Shown here piece by piece: positions 8,688 through 18,437 of a stretch of DNA of 64,000 bases; position 1 is the first letter of the stretch; each line of letters opens with the position of its first letter. Under the pieces are notes generated by a model, which ran no database searches, was not told the DNA's origin, and was given only the letters and a program-made list of their open reading frames with translations. The position numbers and the translations under genes are program-made. This DNA is from Micromonospora inositola (GTDB lineage Bacteria > Actinomycetota > Actinomycetes > Mycobacteriales > Micromonosporaceae): NCBI RefSeq assembly GCF_900090285.1, contig NZ_LT607754.1, positions 2,728,001 through 2,792,000 on the forward strand. The letters run 5' to 3'.

Positions 8688-9431
8688 TCAGCTGCGGCGC
8701 AGGATGCGGTACGTCGCGATGCCGCCGGTGCCGAGGGCGACGAGGAAGACCAGCCAGACGACCGTGGTGCTGACCTCGGCGCCGCGGCCGCCGCTGCCGA
8801 CGTTGGCGGCCGCCGCGGCGACCAGCGAATCGCTCTGCGCCGGGGGCAGCGCGGCGGGCGGCAGCTGCTGCCAGCGGACCAGTCCGGTGCTCTCCAGCAT
8901 CGCCATGTGGTCGGAGACGAACTTGTTGGCCGCGTCGGCGAGCTTGCGGACGGTGGCGTCGCGGGTGCTGGCCCGGATCGCCCCGATGACCGGAAAGATC
9001 TTGCCGTGGGCGACCCGGAGCCGGGTGACGAAGATCTGGTCGAACCGGGCGCCGGTCGAGTTCTGCATCTCGGCCAGCCACCCCTTCTGCTCGGTGGTCG
9101 GGTCGGTCGGCAGGGTGGCGCCCAGCTTGTTGGCGGCGTCCACCACGAGCTGGTCGAGGACGCCGTGCTGCCGGGAGATCTCCGCCCCGATCTGGCGTAC
9201 CCGTGCCGACTGGCCCTTCTCGGCGGCCATCTGACCGGCCGGCATCTCCCAGAGCCCGGCCAGCCGTACGCCGTTGAGCAGGGTCATGTCGGCGGCGTTC
9301 AGCTGCGCGCCCGGCGCGGCGACGGCCACCCCGGGGAGGACGCCGAGCCCTGCGACGAGCGTGATGAGCAGCAGCGCCACCCGGTGGGTCCGGTGCGCTG
9401 GCCGGCGGCGTGCGGATTCCAGCGGTGCCAT
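8688..9431 (-). CDS. DUF4142-domain secreted/membrane protein
   Basis: 247 aa. N-terminal signal peptide (ALLLITLVAGLGVLPGVAVAAPGA), a helical DUF4142 domain (LNAADMTLLNGVRLAGLWEMPAGQMAAEKG..., VRQIGAEISRQHGVLDQLV) that keeps the conserved H of the ferritin-like fold, and a C-terminal transmembrane helix (TVVWLVFLVALGTGGIATYRIL) ending in RRS. The layout suggests a membrane-anchored extracytoplasmic protein. Start is the ATG at 9431 with AGGAGG 10 nt upstream; the frame is open further, to 9509. Function unknown. Confidence 0.8.
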   Translation of the reverse strand: MAPLESARRRPAHRTHRVALLLITLVAGLGVLPGVAVAAPGAQLNAADMTLLNGVRLAGLWEMPAGQMAAEKGQSARVRQIGAEISRQHGVLDQLVVDAANKLGATLPTDPTTEQKGWLAEMQNSTGARFDQIFVTRLRVAHGKIFPVIGAIRASTRDATVRKLADAANKFVSDHMAMLESTGLVRWQQLPPAALPPAQSDSLVAAAAANVGSGGRGAEVSTTVVWLVFLVALGTGGIATYRILRRS

Positions 9432-9575
9432 CGTTGCGGTGCCTCCTCGGTCCGGACCGAACGCGTGTGTCGCGGACGGCCGCACCCCGCCGGCCGCCCG
9501 TCCGGACACTGGTACGGATCATCGACCCGATCAGTTCACCCGAGTCCCGGTGCCCGCGGGCCGAGGCCTGCCCCG

Positions 9576-10754
9576 TCAGGTCTCCAGCGGATCCGCGAGC
9601 AGCCGCTCGAAGGCCAGTTCGGCCGCTCCGACCAGGGCGGCGTCCTGCCCCAGCTGCGGGGTGCGCAGCCGGACGTGCTCCAGGCACGCCGAGAGACCCA
9701 CCGAGTTGAGTCGGCTGCGCACCTGCGCCGCCGCCGCGAGGTAGAGGTCCCGCATCGTGCCCCCGAAGATCACCATCTCCGGATTGAAGATGTTGACCAG
9801 GTTTCCCACGCCGAAGCCCAGCCAGTCGCCGACCCGCCGCACCGCCGCCTGGGCCCGCGCGTCCCCCCGGTCGGCGGCGTCGATGACCGCGAGCACCGCC
9901 TCCCGGCCGGAGGCCGCCGGACGACCGGCGGCGTGCAGGAGCGCGTACTCGCCGATCTCGGTCTCCCAGCAGCCGTGCGACCCGCATTCGCAGCGGGACC
10001 CGTTCCGGTTGACCACCATGTGGCCCACCTCGCCGCCGTAGCCGCCGTGTCCGGTCAACCGGCGCCCGCCGGCGATGATGCCGGCGCCCACGCCGACGTC
10101 CCCGTAGAGGTAGATGACGTTGTCGCGGCCGGCCGCGGCGCCGCGGGCGTGTTCGGCGAAGGCGCAGACGTCGGCCACGTTGGCCACCACGACGGGCGTC
10201 TCCGCGCCGAGCTCGGTGGCCAGGGTGGCGCCGATCGGTTCGTTGATCCAGCCCGTGTGGGGGCTGAGCCGGACGAGGCCGTCGTCGCGGCGCACCATGC
10301 CGCAGACCGCGATCCCGGCCCCGACGCAGATCGTCCCCGGTGGCACCGCCTGTCGCATCTCCTTGAGCGCCCCGGCCAGCAGCGGCGCGGTCTCCGCGGC
10401 GACCAGACCGCGCGGCCGGCCCAGCTCACGTCGATCGAGTACGACCCCACCGAGCCCGACCCGGGCGGCCGACAACCGATCCACCTCGACGCTGAACGCC
10501 CACGCGTGGACCCGGGCGGACTCGGGCCGGACGACCAGCGAGGGTCGCCCGGCCCGCCCCCGCTGCTTCGGTGTCGCCTCGCTGACCAGGCCGGCGGTGG
10601 CCAGGTCCGCGGTCAGCGCGCCGATGGTGCTGCGATTGAGCCCGAGGGCGGAGGTGAGTTCGGCCCGCGACATCGCTCCGTGGACGTGGACGTGGCGCAG
10701 CAACGCGCCGAGATTCTGCCGCCGAATCTCCTCCTGGCTCGGACCCGCGCGCAT
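9576..10754 (-). CDS. ROK-family transcriptional regulator
   Basis: 392 aa: N-terminal winged HTH (MSRAELTSALGLNRSTIGALTADLATAGLVSE, about residues 28-60) joined to a ROK domain. The ROK zinc-type motif CECGSHGCWETEIGEYAL and the glycine-rich GVGAGIIAGG loop are visible, as in NagC/XylR repressors that bind sugar or sugar phosphate. It is the last gene of the sugar transporter operon, 8 bp after the permease, so it likely senses the imported sugar and represses the operon from repeats upstream of the binding-protein gene. Confidence 0.92.
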   Translation of the reverse strand: MRAGPSQEEIRRQNLGALLRHVHVHGAMSRAELTSALGLNRSTIGALTADLATAGLVSEATPKQRGRAGRPSLVVRPESARVHAWAFSVEVDRLSAARVGLGGVVLDRRELGRPRGLVAAETAPLLAGALKEMRQAVPPGTICVGAGIAVCGMVRRDDGLVRLSPHTGWINEPIGATLATELGAETPVVVANVADVCAFAEHARGAAAGRDNVIYLYGDVGVGAGIIAGGRRLTGHGGYGGEVGHMVVNRNGSRCECGSHGCWETEIGEYALLHAAGRPAASGREAVLAVIDAADRGDARAQAAVRRVGDWLGFGVGNLVNIFNPEMVIFGGTMRDLYLAAAAQVRSRLNSVGLSACLEHVRLRTPQLGQDAALVGAAELAFERLLADPLET

Positions 10755-10762
10755 GACCGGGC

Positions 10763-12025
10763 TCAGCGATTTCCGGTCGCGAGGGCCCGGCGCCGGGACA
10801 GCGCGTCGACGCCGGCGGCCAGCAGCAGCACCAGCCCGGTGAACAGGTACTTCACCCCGGAGCTCGCATCCATCAGGCCCATGCCGTTGTCGATGACCGC
10901 CACCACCGCGCCACCGAGCACCGCGTCGACCACCCGACCCTTGCCGCCGAAGAGGCTGGTGCCGCCGATCACCGCCGCGCCGACCGCGTAGAGCAGCACG
11001 TCGCTGCCGCCGGTTCGGGCGTCCACCGAGCTGAACCGGCTGGCCGCCACGATGCCGCCGACCGCCGCCATCGAGGAGCAGATCACGAAGACCGAGATCC
11101 GGATCCGGTCGACGCTGATGCCGGCCCGGTGCGCGGCCTCCCGGTTCCCGCCCACCGCGTAGATGTGCCGCCCGTACGCGGTGCGGGACAGGACGAAGCT
11201 CAGCGCGACGAGCAGCAGCCCGACCAGCGGCACGACGACCGGCATGCCGCGGTTCGAGCTGATCAGGCTGTTCAGGCTGCGTTCCATGTTGAGCACGTAC
11301 ACCGCGACGCCGACGACGACGGCGAGGCTGCCGATCCGGATCAGCACCATCGACATCGGATCGGTCGCCAGGTCACGGGCCCGGCGGTTGCGGTACCGGA
11401 GCAACTGGGTGGCGGCGTACCCGCCGACGGCGGCGGCGGCCAGCAGCCAGCCGACCAGCGGCGGCAGGTTCCGGTTCTCGATGGCGACGATGGGGGCGGC
11501 CTGGACGGAGACGTTGGTGCCGCCCTTGATCAGCATCAGCATGATGCCCTGGAAGGCGAGGAACGCGGCCAGCGTGACCACGAAGGACGGTATGCCGACC
11601 TTCGCCACCAGGAAGCCGAGCACCAGCCCGATGACCGCGCCGGTGGCGAGGGCGGCGAGGGTGGCCACGTACCACGGGTAGCCCTGCAGGGTCAGCAGGT
11701 TGGCCAGCACGGCCGCGCAGACCCCGCTCGCGAAGCCGGCGGAGAGGTCGATCTCGCCCACCAGCAGGACGAACACCAGCCCCATCGCGATCAGCACGAC
11801 GGCCGCGCCCTGGGTGAACAGGTTCGCGAAGTTGCCGGCGGTGAGGAAGTTGGGCCGGAGGATCGAGAAGAACACGCAGAGCACGACCAGCCCGAGGATC
11901 GCCGGCAGGGCGCCCATCTCGCCGCCCCGCAGTCGGGCGAGGTAGCCGCGTACGTGGACGCCGAGGGTGGCCCGGGGGACGGCCGTCCCCGTGTTCGGGT
12001 GGGCCACGTCAGCTTGCGTGATCAT
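10763..12025 (-). CDS. CUT2-type sugar ABC transporter permease (XylH/RbsC-like)
   Basis: 420 aa with about ten or more hydrophobic segments. The family signature region VLLVGEIDLSAGFASGVCAAV is intact, with GGNREAAHRAGISVDRIRISVF as the EAA-like coupling loop and AVIGGTSLFGGKGRVVDAVLGG near the C-terminus. Its length is closer to XylH than to RbsC. ATG start overlaps the ATPase stop by 4 nt. The reading frame is open far upstream, but that part is the shadow of the ATPase gene. Confidence 0.9.
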   Translation of the reverse strand: MITQADVAHPNTGTAVPRATLGVHVRGYLARLRGGEMGALPAILGLVVLCVFFSILRPNFLTAGNFANLFTQGAAVVLIAMGLVFVLLVGEIDLSAGFASGVCAAVLANLLTLQGYPWYVATLAALATGAVIGLVLGFLVAKVGIPSFVVTLAAFLAFQGIMLMLIKGGTNVSVQAAPIVAIENRNLPPLVGWLLAAAAVGGYAATQLLRYRNRRARDLATDPMSMVLIRIGSLAVVVGVAVYVLNMERSLNSLISSNRGMPVVVPLVGLLLVALSFVLSRTAYGRHIYAVGGNREAAHRAGISVDRIRISVFVICSSMAAVGGIVAASRFSSVDARTGGSDVLLYAVGAAVIGGTSLFGGKGRVVDAVLGGAVVAVIDNGMGLMDASSGVKYLFTGLVLLLAAGVDALSRRRALATGNR

Positions 12026-12828
12026 TTCTCGGCTCCCCTGGTCCCGATGCTCCGGTAACCGCTGTCGTTCGTGGTGGCTGTCCCGAGCGAGCCGCTGCGC
12101 CCCGACGTGATCAGCTCGACCACCTGGGCGTGCGTGACGTCGGTGGTCCGGACCTGGGCCACCATCTGACCGAGGTAGAGCGTCGCGATCCGGTCGGACA
12201 CCGCGAAGACGTCGTTCATGTTGTGCGAGATGAGGACGACCGCCAGCCCGTTGTCGGCGAGTCGCCGGACCAGTTCGAGGACCTGGGCGGTCTGGGCCAG
12301 GCCGAGGGCCGCCATCGGCTCGTCGAGGATGACCAGCCGGCTGTTCCAGAGCACCGCCTTCGCGATCGCCACCGTCTGGCGTTGGCCGCCGGAGAGGCTG
12401 GACACGTGCTGCCGCAGCGAACTGATCGTCCGGATCGAGAGCCCGGCGAGCGTCCTGGCCGCCAGTTCCTCCATGGCCGGCTCGTCGAGCACGAGGCCGG
12501 AGCGCCGCTCCCGGCCGAGGAACATGTTCTGCACGATGTCGAGATTGTCGCAGAGCGCGAGGTCCTGGTAGACCACGTCGATGCCGAGAGCGGCGGCGTC
12601 CCGGGGCCCGTTGACGGTCACCGGCCGGCCCTCGAAGAAGAACTCGCCGGCGTCGGTGCCGTAGATGCCGCTGATGCATTTGACCAGCGTCGACTTTCCG
12701 GCTCCGTTGTCGCCGACGAGCGCGGTCACCTGGCCCGGATACACCGAGAAGGCGACATCGTGGAGCACCTGCACGGGGCCGAAGCTCTTGTCGAGTCCAC
12801 GCAGTTCCAACAGGGGTGTCTCGGGCAC
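12022..12828 (-). CDS. CUT2-type sugar ABC transporter ATPase, single-domain
   Basis: 268 aa. Walker A GDNGAGKSTLVK, signature SSLSGGQRQTVAIAKAV, Walker B LVILDEPMAALG and H-loop LISHNMND are all present. RbsA/XylG proteins usually carry two fused ABC domains (about 500 aa); this one has a single domain, as in FrcA-type transporters, and would act as a homodimer. GTG start with AAGGAG 7 nt upstream. Second gene of the binding-protein/ATPase/permease/ROK operon. Confidence 0.92.
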   Translation of the reverse strand: MPETPLLELRGLDKSFGPVQVLHDVAFSVYPGQVTALVGDNGAGKSTLVKCISGIYGTDAGEFFFEGRPVTVNGPRDAAALGIDVVYQDLALCDNLDIVQNMFLGRERRSGLVLDEPAMEELAARTLAGLSIRTISSLRQHVSSLSGGQRQTVAIAKAVLWNSRLVILDEPMAALGLAQTAQVLELVRRLADNGLAVVLISHNMNDVFAVSDRIATLYLGQMVAQVRTTDVTHAQVVELITSGRSGSLGTATTNDSGYRSIGTRGAEK

Positions 12829-12877
12829 GGATGTCTCCTTCGGGTGGGTGTCCGGCCGTCCGCGCGGTCCGGTCGGC

Positions 12878-13969
12878 TCAGCCGATGCCGGCCTGGGCGC
12901 ACAGGTCGGCGTACTTCGCGGTGCACACGTCGGCCTTGTCGACGTAGCCGTCCGCGATGACGTTCTTCACCGTCTCCCTGGTGATGGCCTGGGCGCCCAG
13001 CAGCACGGCGGGGACGTTCCGGTTGCCCTTGGGGTCGCGGAAGCTCTGCTCGGTCTTCTTCTTCTCGCCCCTGGCCAGCGCGATCGCCAGGTCGGCCGCC
13101 GCCTCGGCCTCCGTCTTGACCGGCTTGTACACGGTCATGCACTGGTCTCCGGAGAGGATGTGCTGCAGGGCCTGGGCGTCGGCGTCCTGGCCGGTGACGG
13201 GGACCTTGCCGTTGACCTTGTTCTTCGTCAGCACGGAGATGACGGCGTTGGCCAGCCCGTCGTTGGCGGCGACGACGGCGTCGATCCGGCCGTTCGTCTG
13301 GGTCAGCATCTGCTCGAAGATCGTGCCGCCGGTGGTGTTGTTCCACTCGGGCACCGACTGGTCGGGGCCCTTGAGGTACTCCTTCGCGTCGTACCTCGGC
13401 GCCAGGACCGAGTCGTAGCCCTCCTTGAACTGGGCCGCGTTGTTGTCGGTCGGCGAGCCGTTCAGCTCGGCGACCACCGGATTCTGCACGCCCTTGTCGG
13501 TGAGGCACTTGACCAGGCCCTCGCCCTGCAGTCTGCCGACCGCGACGTTGTCGAAGCTGACGTAGTACTGCGCGGAACCGCCCAGGGTGGGCCGGTCGTA
13601 GTCGATGGTGGCGACGCCCTTCTGGGTCGCCTTGTCCAGGACCGCCTTCCCGGTACCCGAATCGAGATTGGTGATCATGAGGGCGGTCACCCCATTCGTG
13701 ATCATCTGTTCGGCGATGGTCACGAATCGCGCCTTGTCGTTCTGGGCGTTCTGGATGTCGTAGTCCACCCCGGCCGCCTTGAACGCGGCCTCCAGGTATC
13801 TGCGGTCCGCGGTCTCCCACCGGTTCGACGAGGCGCTGTCTGGCAGGATGACGCCGATCTTCGGCTTGGGGCGGCTCGCGGCATCCTCAGCGGCGTCGTT
13901 ACCGCAGGCGGTGAGGTTTCCCGCGGCCAGCAGGCCGACTGCGGCGACGGTGAGGATCCCTCTGCGCAT
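12878..13969 (-). CDS. CUT2 sugar ABC transporter substrate-binding lipoprotein (XylF-like)
   Basis: 363 aa. Signal peptide with lipobox (GNLTAC, Cys at about 22), then a periplasmic-binding fold: KIGVILPDSASSNRWETADRRYLEAAF, TNLDSGTGKAVLDKATQKGV, AVVAANDGLANAVI and VPVTGQDADAQALQHI. These resemble XylF/ChvE-type pentose binders more than RbsB. It opens the operon and is the most likely start of its transcript. The substrate is probably a pentose or related monosaccharide, by family resemblance only. Confidence 0.9.
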   Translation of the reverse strand: MRRGILTVAAVGLLAAGNLTACGNDAAEDAASRPKPKIGVILPDSASSNRWETADRRYLEAAFKAAGVDYDIQNAQNDKARFVTIAEQMITNGVTALMITNLDSGTGKAVLDKATQKGVATIDYDRPTLGGSAQYYVSFDNVAVGRLQGEGLVKCLTDKGVQNPVVAELNGSPTDNNAAQFKEGYDSVLAPRYDAKEYLKGPDQSVPEWNNTTGGTIFEQMLTQTNGRIDAVVAANDGLANAVISVLTKNKVNGKVPVTGQDADAQALQHILSGDQCMTVYKPVKTEAEAAADLAIALARGEKKKTEQSFRDPKGNRNVPAVLLGAQAITRETVKNVIADGYVDKADVCTAKYADLCAQAGIG

Positions 13970-14051
13970 TCTGCACGGTTCCTTTCAAGGGGGACGGAAC
14001 TCGAGGGGGCGTGGTGGGTGAGGGTGCGCCGGTGAGCCGCTGCCGCGCCGC

Positions 14052-14148
14052 CAGCGGTTTGTTGTTCCGGGCAACCTATTGTTCGCCGCACGGGCGCACA
14101 AGACCGTACTGGTCAGCGGTTTGTTGCCGCCAGTAACAATTCGGCAAC
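14052..14148 (-). promoter_or_regulatory. Repeated element upstream of the sugar operon, candidate ROK operators
   Basis: The 13-mer CAGCGGTTTGTTG occurs twice, at 14052-14064 and 14114-14126, 62 bp apart (about six helical turns). Each copy is followed by an inverted partner: GTTG...CAAC at 14061-14075, and a perfect 7-bp GTTGCCG...CGGCAAC at 14123-14129 / 14142-14148. The region lies 80-180 bp upstream of the binding-protein gene, where a repressor of the operon would bind. The ROK protein at the end of the operon is the obvious candidate; this is inference. Confidence 0.5.
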
Positions 14149-14229
14149 GCAACTGACCTCCGGTTCCTCCCGGGTTGCCGGACACCGGTTCCCATCCGGC
14201 AGTCGCCGGCCCGCCGTCGCGCCCCGCGG

Positions 14230-14709
14230 TCAGCGGACGGCGAGCGGGGCGGTCACCGCGGCGGTCAGGGCGATCAGGTCCGTGGGGTTCAGTTGGAGCT
14301 GGAGCCCGCGGCGCCCCGCCGAGACGTACACGGTCGGGTGGTCCAGCGCCGAGGCGTCGACCACCGTCGGGAGGCGCCTGCGCTGGCCGAGGGGACTGAT
14401 GCCGCCGCGGACGTACCCGGTGGCCCGCTCGGCCACCGTGCGGTCGGCCATGGTCGCCCGCTTGCCGCCGACCGCGGCGGCCAGGGCCTTGAGGTCCAGC
14501 TCCCCGGTGACCGGCACGACCGCCACGGTGAGCCCGCCGTCCACCTCGGTGACCAGCGACTTGAACACCCGCTCCGGCGGCACCCCGAGCGCCGCCGCGA
14601 CCAGGGCGCCGTAGTTCGGCGCCGCGGGGGAGACGTCGTATGGGTGGGTGCTGTGGGTGATCTTCTGCTTCGCGAGCAGCGCGGTCGCCGGAGTGCCCTG
14701 TCCCGCCAT
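14230..14709 (-). CDS. ybaK: Cys-tRNA(Pro)/Cys-tRNA(Cys) deacylase YbaK
   Basis: 159 aa, family length. YbaK hydrolyses mischarged Cys-tRNA(Pro). Visible hallmarks: FKSLVTEVDGGLTVAVVPV with the key Lys, GELDLKALAAAVGGKRATMAD, and TGYVRGGISPLGQRRRLPTVVDASA, the GxxSPxG loop that binds the tRNA end. Ends in a hydrophobic LTAAVTAPLAVR. Monocistronic or co-transcribed with the methyltransferase upstream (43 bp gap). ATG start at 14709. Confidence 0.9.
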   Translation of the reverse strand: MAGQGTPATALLAKQKITHSTHPYDVSPAAPNYGALVAAALGVPPERVFKSLVTEVDGGLTVAVVPVTGELDLKALAAAVGGKRATMADRTVAERATGYVRGGISPLGQRRRLPTVVDASALDHPTVYVSAGRRGLQLQLNPTDLIALTAAVTAPLAVR

Positions 14710-14752
14710 GCCGCCAAGCTAACCCGGACCCGGCCGCCGGGCGAGCCGAAAT

Positions 14753-15940
14753 TCAGGCGGGCACCGGGTGGCCGACGAGCACGGTGGGCGCGCCGGCCAC
14801 CCGGGTCAGCACCAGGCTCGCCGCCGCCTCGCCGGAGAGCCGCAGGTCCCGGCGCAGCTTCTCCGGCTCCAGCGCCGAGCCGCGCTTGAGGATCTCCACC
14901 CGGCCCACCCGGCGGTCCCGGAGCAGGGCGCGCAGCCGCTTGAGCGAGAACGGCAGCACGTCGGTCACCTCCAGGCAGCGGGCGTACGGGGTGCGGACCG
15001 GGGAGTCGGCGTACAGGTAGGCAATGCTCGGGTCGGCCAGGGTCGCGTCCAGCTCCCCGGCCAGCTCGGCGACCAGGTGCGCGCGGACCACCGCCGAATC
15101 CGGGTCGTACAGGAACCGGCGGGCCGGTCCGACCGGGGCCTCCGCCGCGCCGGATCCGGTCAGCACGTGCGGGGTGTCGCCGCGCAGCAGGGTGGCCCGG
15201 CGGGGGACCTCGGCGAGCCGGCCGCACCAGAGCGCGGCCTCGACCAGGTCGCCGTCCACGCTGACCCATTCCGCCTCGGCGCCGGCCGGGATCAGCGCGT
15301 GGTCCAGTCCCGGGGCCACCTTGACCACGGTGTGCGGCACCCGCTCGGCGAGTCCGGTCACGAAGTCCCACGGCGGTGAGTAGGAGTTCGGGTCGAAGAT
15401 CCGCCGCCCGGTGCCGGCCTTGCGCCGGGCCGGGTCGCAGAACACCCCGTCCACCCGGCTGACGTCGAAGGCGGTCGCGTCGCCGCACTCCACCGTGAAC
15501 GACTCGGCGAGCCCCGCCGCCTCGGCGTTGGCGGCGGCCATCGCGGCGGTCACCGGGTCGGCCTCCACGCCGTACACCCGGATCCCGGCGCGGGCGGCGG
15601 CGAGCGCGTCCGCGCCGAGGCCGCAGCCCAGGTCGGCCAGGGTGCGCACCCCGGCGGCGCGCAGCCGCGCGGCCCGCCGGTCGGCGACCACCCGGCGGGT
15701 GGCCTGTTCCAGCCCGGCCCGGGTGAGGAACATCCCGGCGGCGGCCGGTCCGAACTTGCCGGCGGCGCGGCGGCGCAGCTCGGCCTGGGTGAGCGCGGCG
15801 GCGGCCAGCCCGGCCGGCACGCCGGCCGAGCGGAGCGCGGCGGCCGCGGCCAGCGGGTCGCCGCCGGCCACCTCGGTGGCCGCGGCGAGCGCGGCCGACC
15901 CCTCGGCGGTACGCAGCGCGGCCAGCTGGTCGAGATCCAC
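14753..15940 (-). CDS. Class I SAM-dependent methyltransferase with THUMP-like C-terminus
   Basis: 395 aa. The central Rossmann domain has motif I DLGCGLGADALAAARAG (about residue 100-116), VEADPVTAAMAAANAEAAG and a FCDPARRK catalytic-loop-like motif. The C-terminus FSLKRLRALLRDRRVGRVEIL followed by KRGSALEPEKLRRDLRL is the THUMP-like domain found with this methyltransferase family in actinobacteria, which suggests an RNA substrate. Start is GTG at 15940 with GGGGAG 8 nt upstream; the frame is open to 16039 without a better start. Confidence 0.8.
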   Translation of the reverse strand: MDLDQLAALRTAEGSAALAAATEVAGGDPLAAAAALRSAGVPAGLAAAALTQAELRRRAAGKFGPAAAGMFLTRAGLEQATRRVVADRRAARLRAAGVRTLADLGCGLGADALAAARAGIRVYGVEADPVTAAMAAANAEAAGLAESFTVECGDATAFDVSRVDGVFCDPARRKAGTGRRIFDPNSYSPPWDFVTGLAERVPHTVVKVAPGLDHALIPAGAEAEWVSVDGDLVEAALWCGRLAEVPRRATLLRGDTPHVLTGSGAAEAPVGPARRFLYDPDSAVVRAHLVAELAGELDATLADPSIAYLYADSPVRTPYARCLEVTDVLPFSLKRLRALLRDRRVGRVEILKRGSALEPEKLRRDLRLSGEAAASLVLTRVAGAPTVLVGHPVPA

Positions 15941-16083
15941 CGCGCCATTCTCCCCGTCCGCGCGCACGGGCCGGCCGGGCGGGGGCCCGGGTGCGGCAGG
16001 TCGGGGTGTCGGCCGCCGGGATGCCGCGTCCTTCCGCAAGCGGAGTCGATCATGCTAGTCGGGGCGACGCGCCGGGCGGTGGA

Positions 16084-16110
16084 TTGGCACTCTCCTTGAC
16101 GGAGTGCTAG
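16084..16110 (+). promoter_or_regulatory. CIRCE operator 1 (HrcA site)
   Basis: TTGGCACTC - 9 nt - GAGTGCTAG, matching the CIRCE consensus TTAGCACTC-N9-GAGTGCTAA with two changes. It overlaps the -35 box of the groES promoter, so HrcA binding would block RNA polymerase. Confidence 0.92.
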
Positions 16111-16124
16111 CCGAGGAATAACCT
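16096..16124 (+). promoter_or_regulatory. groESL vegetative promoter
   Basis: TTGACG (16096-16101), 17-nt spacer, TAACCT (16119-16124): a good principal-sigma-type promoter. Start expected near 16131, inside CIRCE 2. The -35 box is embedded in CIRCE 1. Confidence 0.75.
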
Positions 16125-16128
16125 GCGA

Positions 16129-16155
16129 TTAGCACTCTCCCATCGAGGGTGCCAG
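16129..16155 (+). promoter_or_regulatory. CIRCE operator 2 (HrcA site)
   Basis: TTAGCACTC - 9 nt - GGGTGCCAG. The left arm is a perfect consensus match and the right arm has two or three changes. It covers the expected transcription start, 45 bp from operator 1. Confidence 0.85.
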
Positions 16156-16294
16156 CTTCCGGGCCTCGGCCCGGGCGCTGAACGCCAGGCGGACCGGCAC
16201 CCGCGACGACGGCCCCGCCCGGTGGCATGTGGCAGATTGACGCCGTTCGGCTTGCCGTCCGGCAACGAAACCAGTACCCCAGGAGGGTATGCCC

Positions 16295-18314
<2,020 letters not shown>

Positions 18315-18334
18315 CCCGACGCCGTACGGACGAC

Positions 18335-18371
18335 GTCAGGGCACACCGTCACGCCGACGGTGTGCCCTGAC
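18335..18371 (+). terminator. groEL terminator
   Basis: Perfect 16-bp inverted repeat (GTCAGGGCACACCGTC / GACGGTGTGCCCTGAC) with a 5-nt loop, 20 bp after the groEL stop. Strong structure, no T tract. Confidence 0.85.
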
Positions 18372-18437
18372 CCGTATCTGGTTACGGAACGCTGACGCCG
18401 CTACCGGTCCGGCGCCGTGATCGACAAGACTGGTCCG

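Larger units (their letters stand above)
15941..16288. other. Divergent intergenic region between methyltransferase and groES
   Basis: 348 bp without a gene. It contains the groES promoter and two CIRCE operators (listed separately). The rest, about 16156-16280, would be the groES 5' untranslated region and shows no reading frame with coding bias. The methyltransferase promoter must lie in the first 100 bp but is not obvious. Confidence 0.7.
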
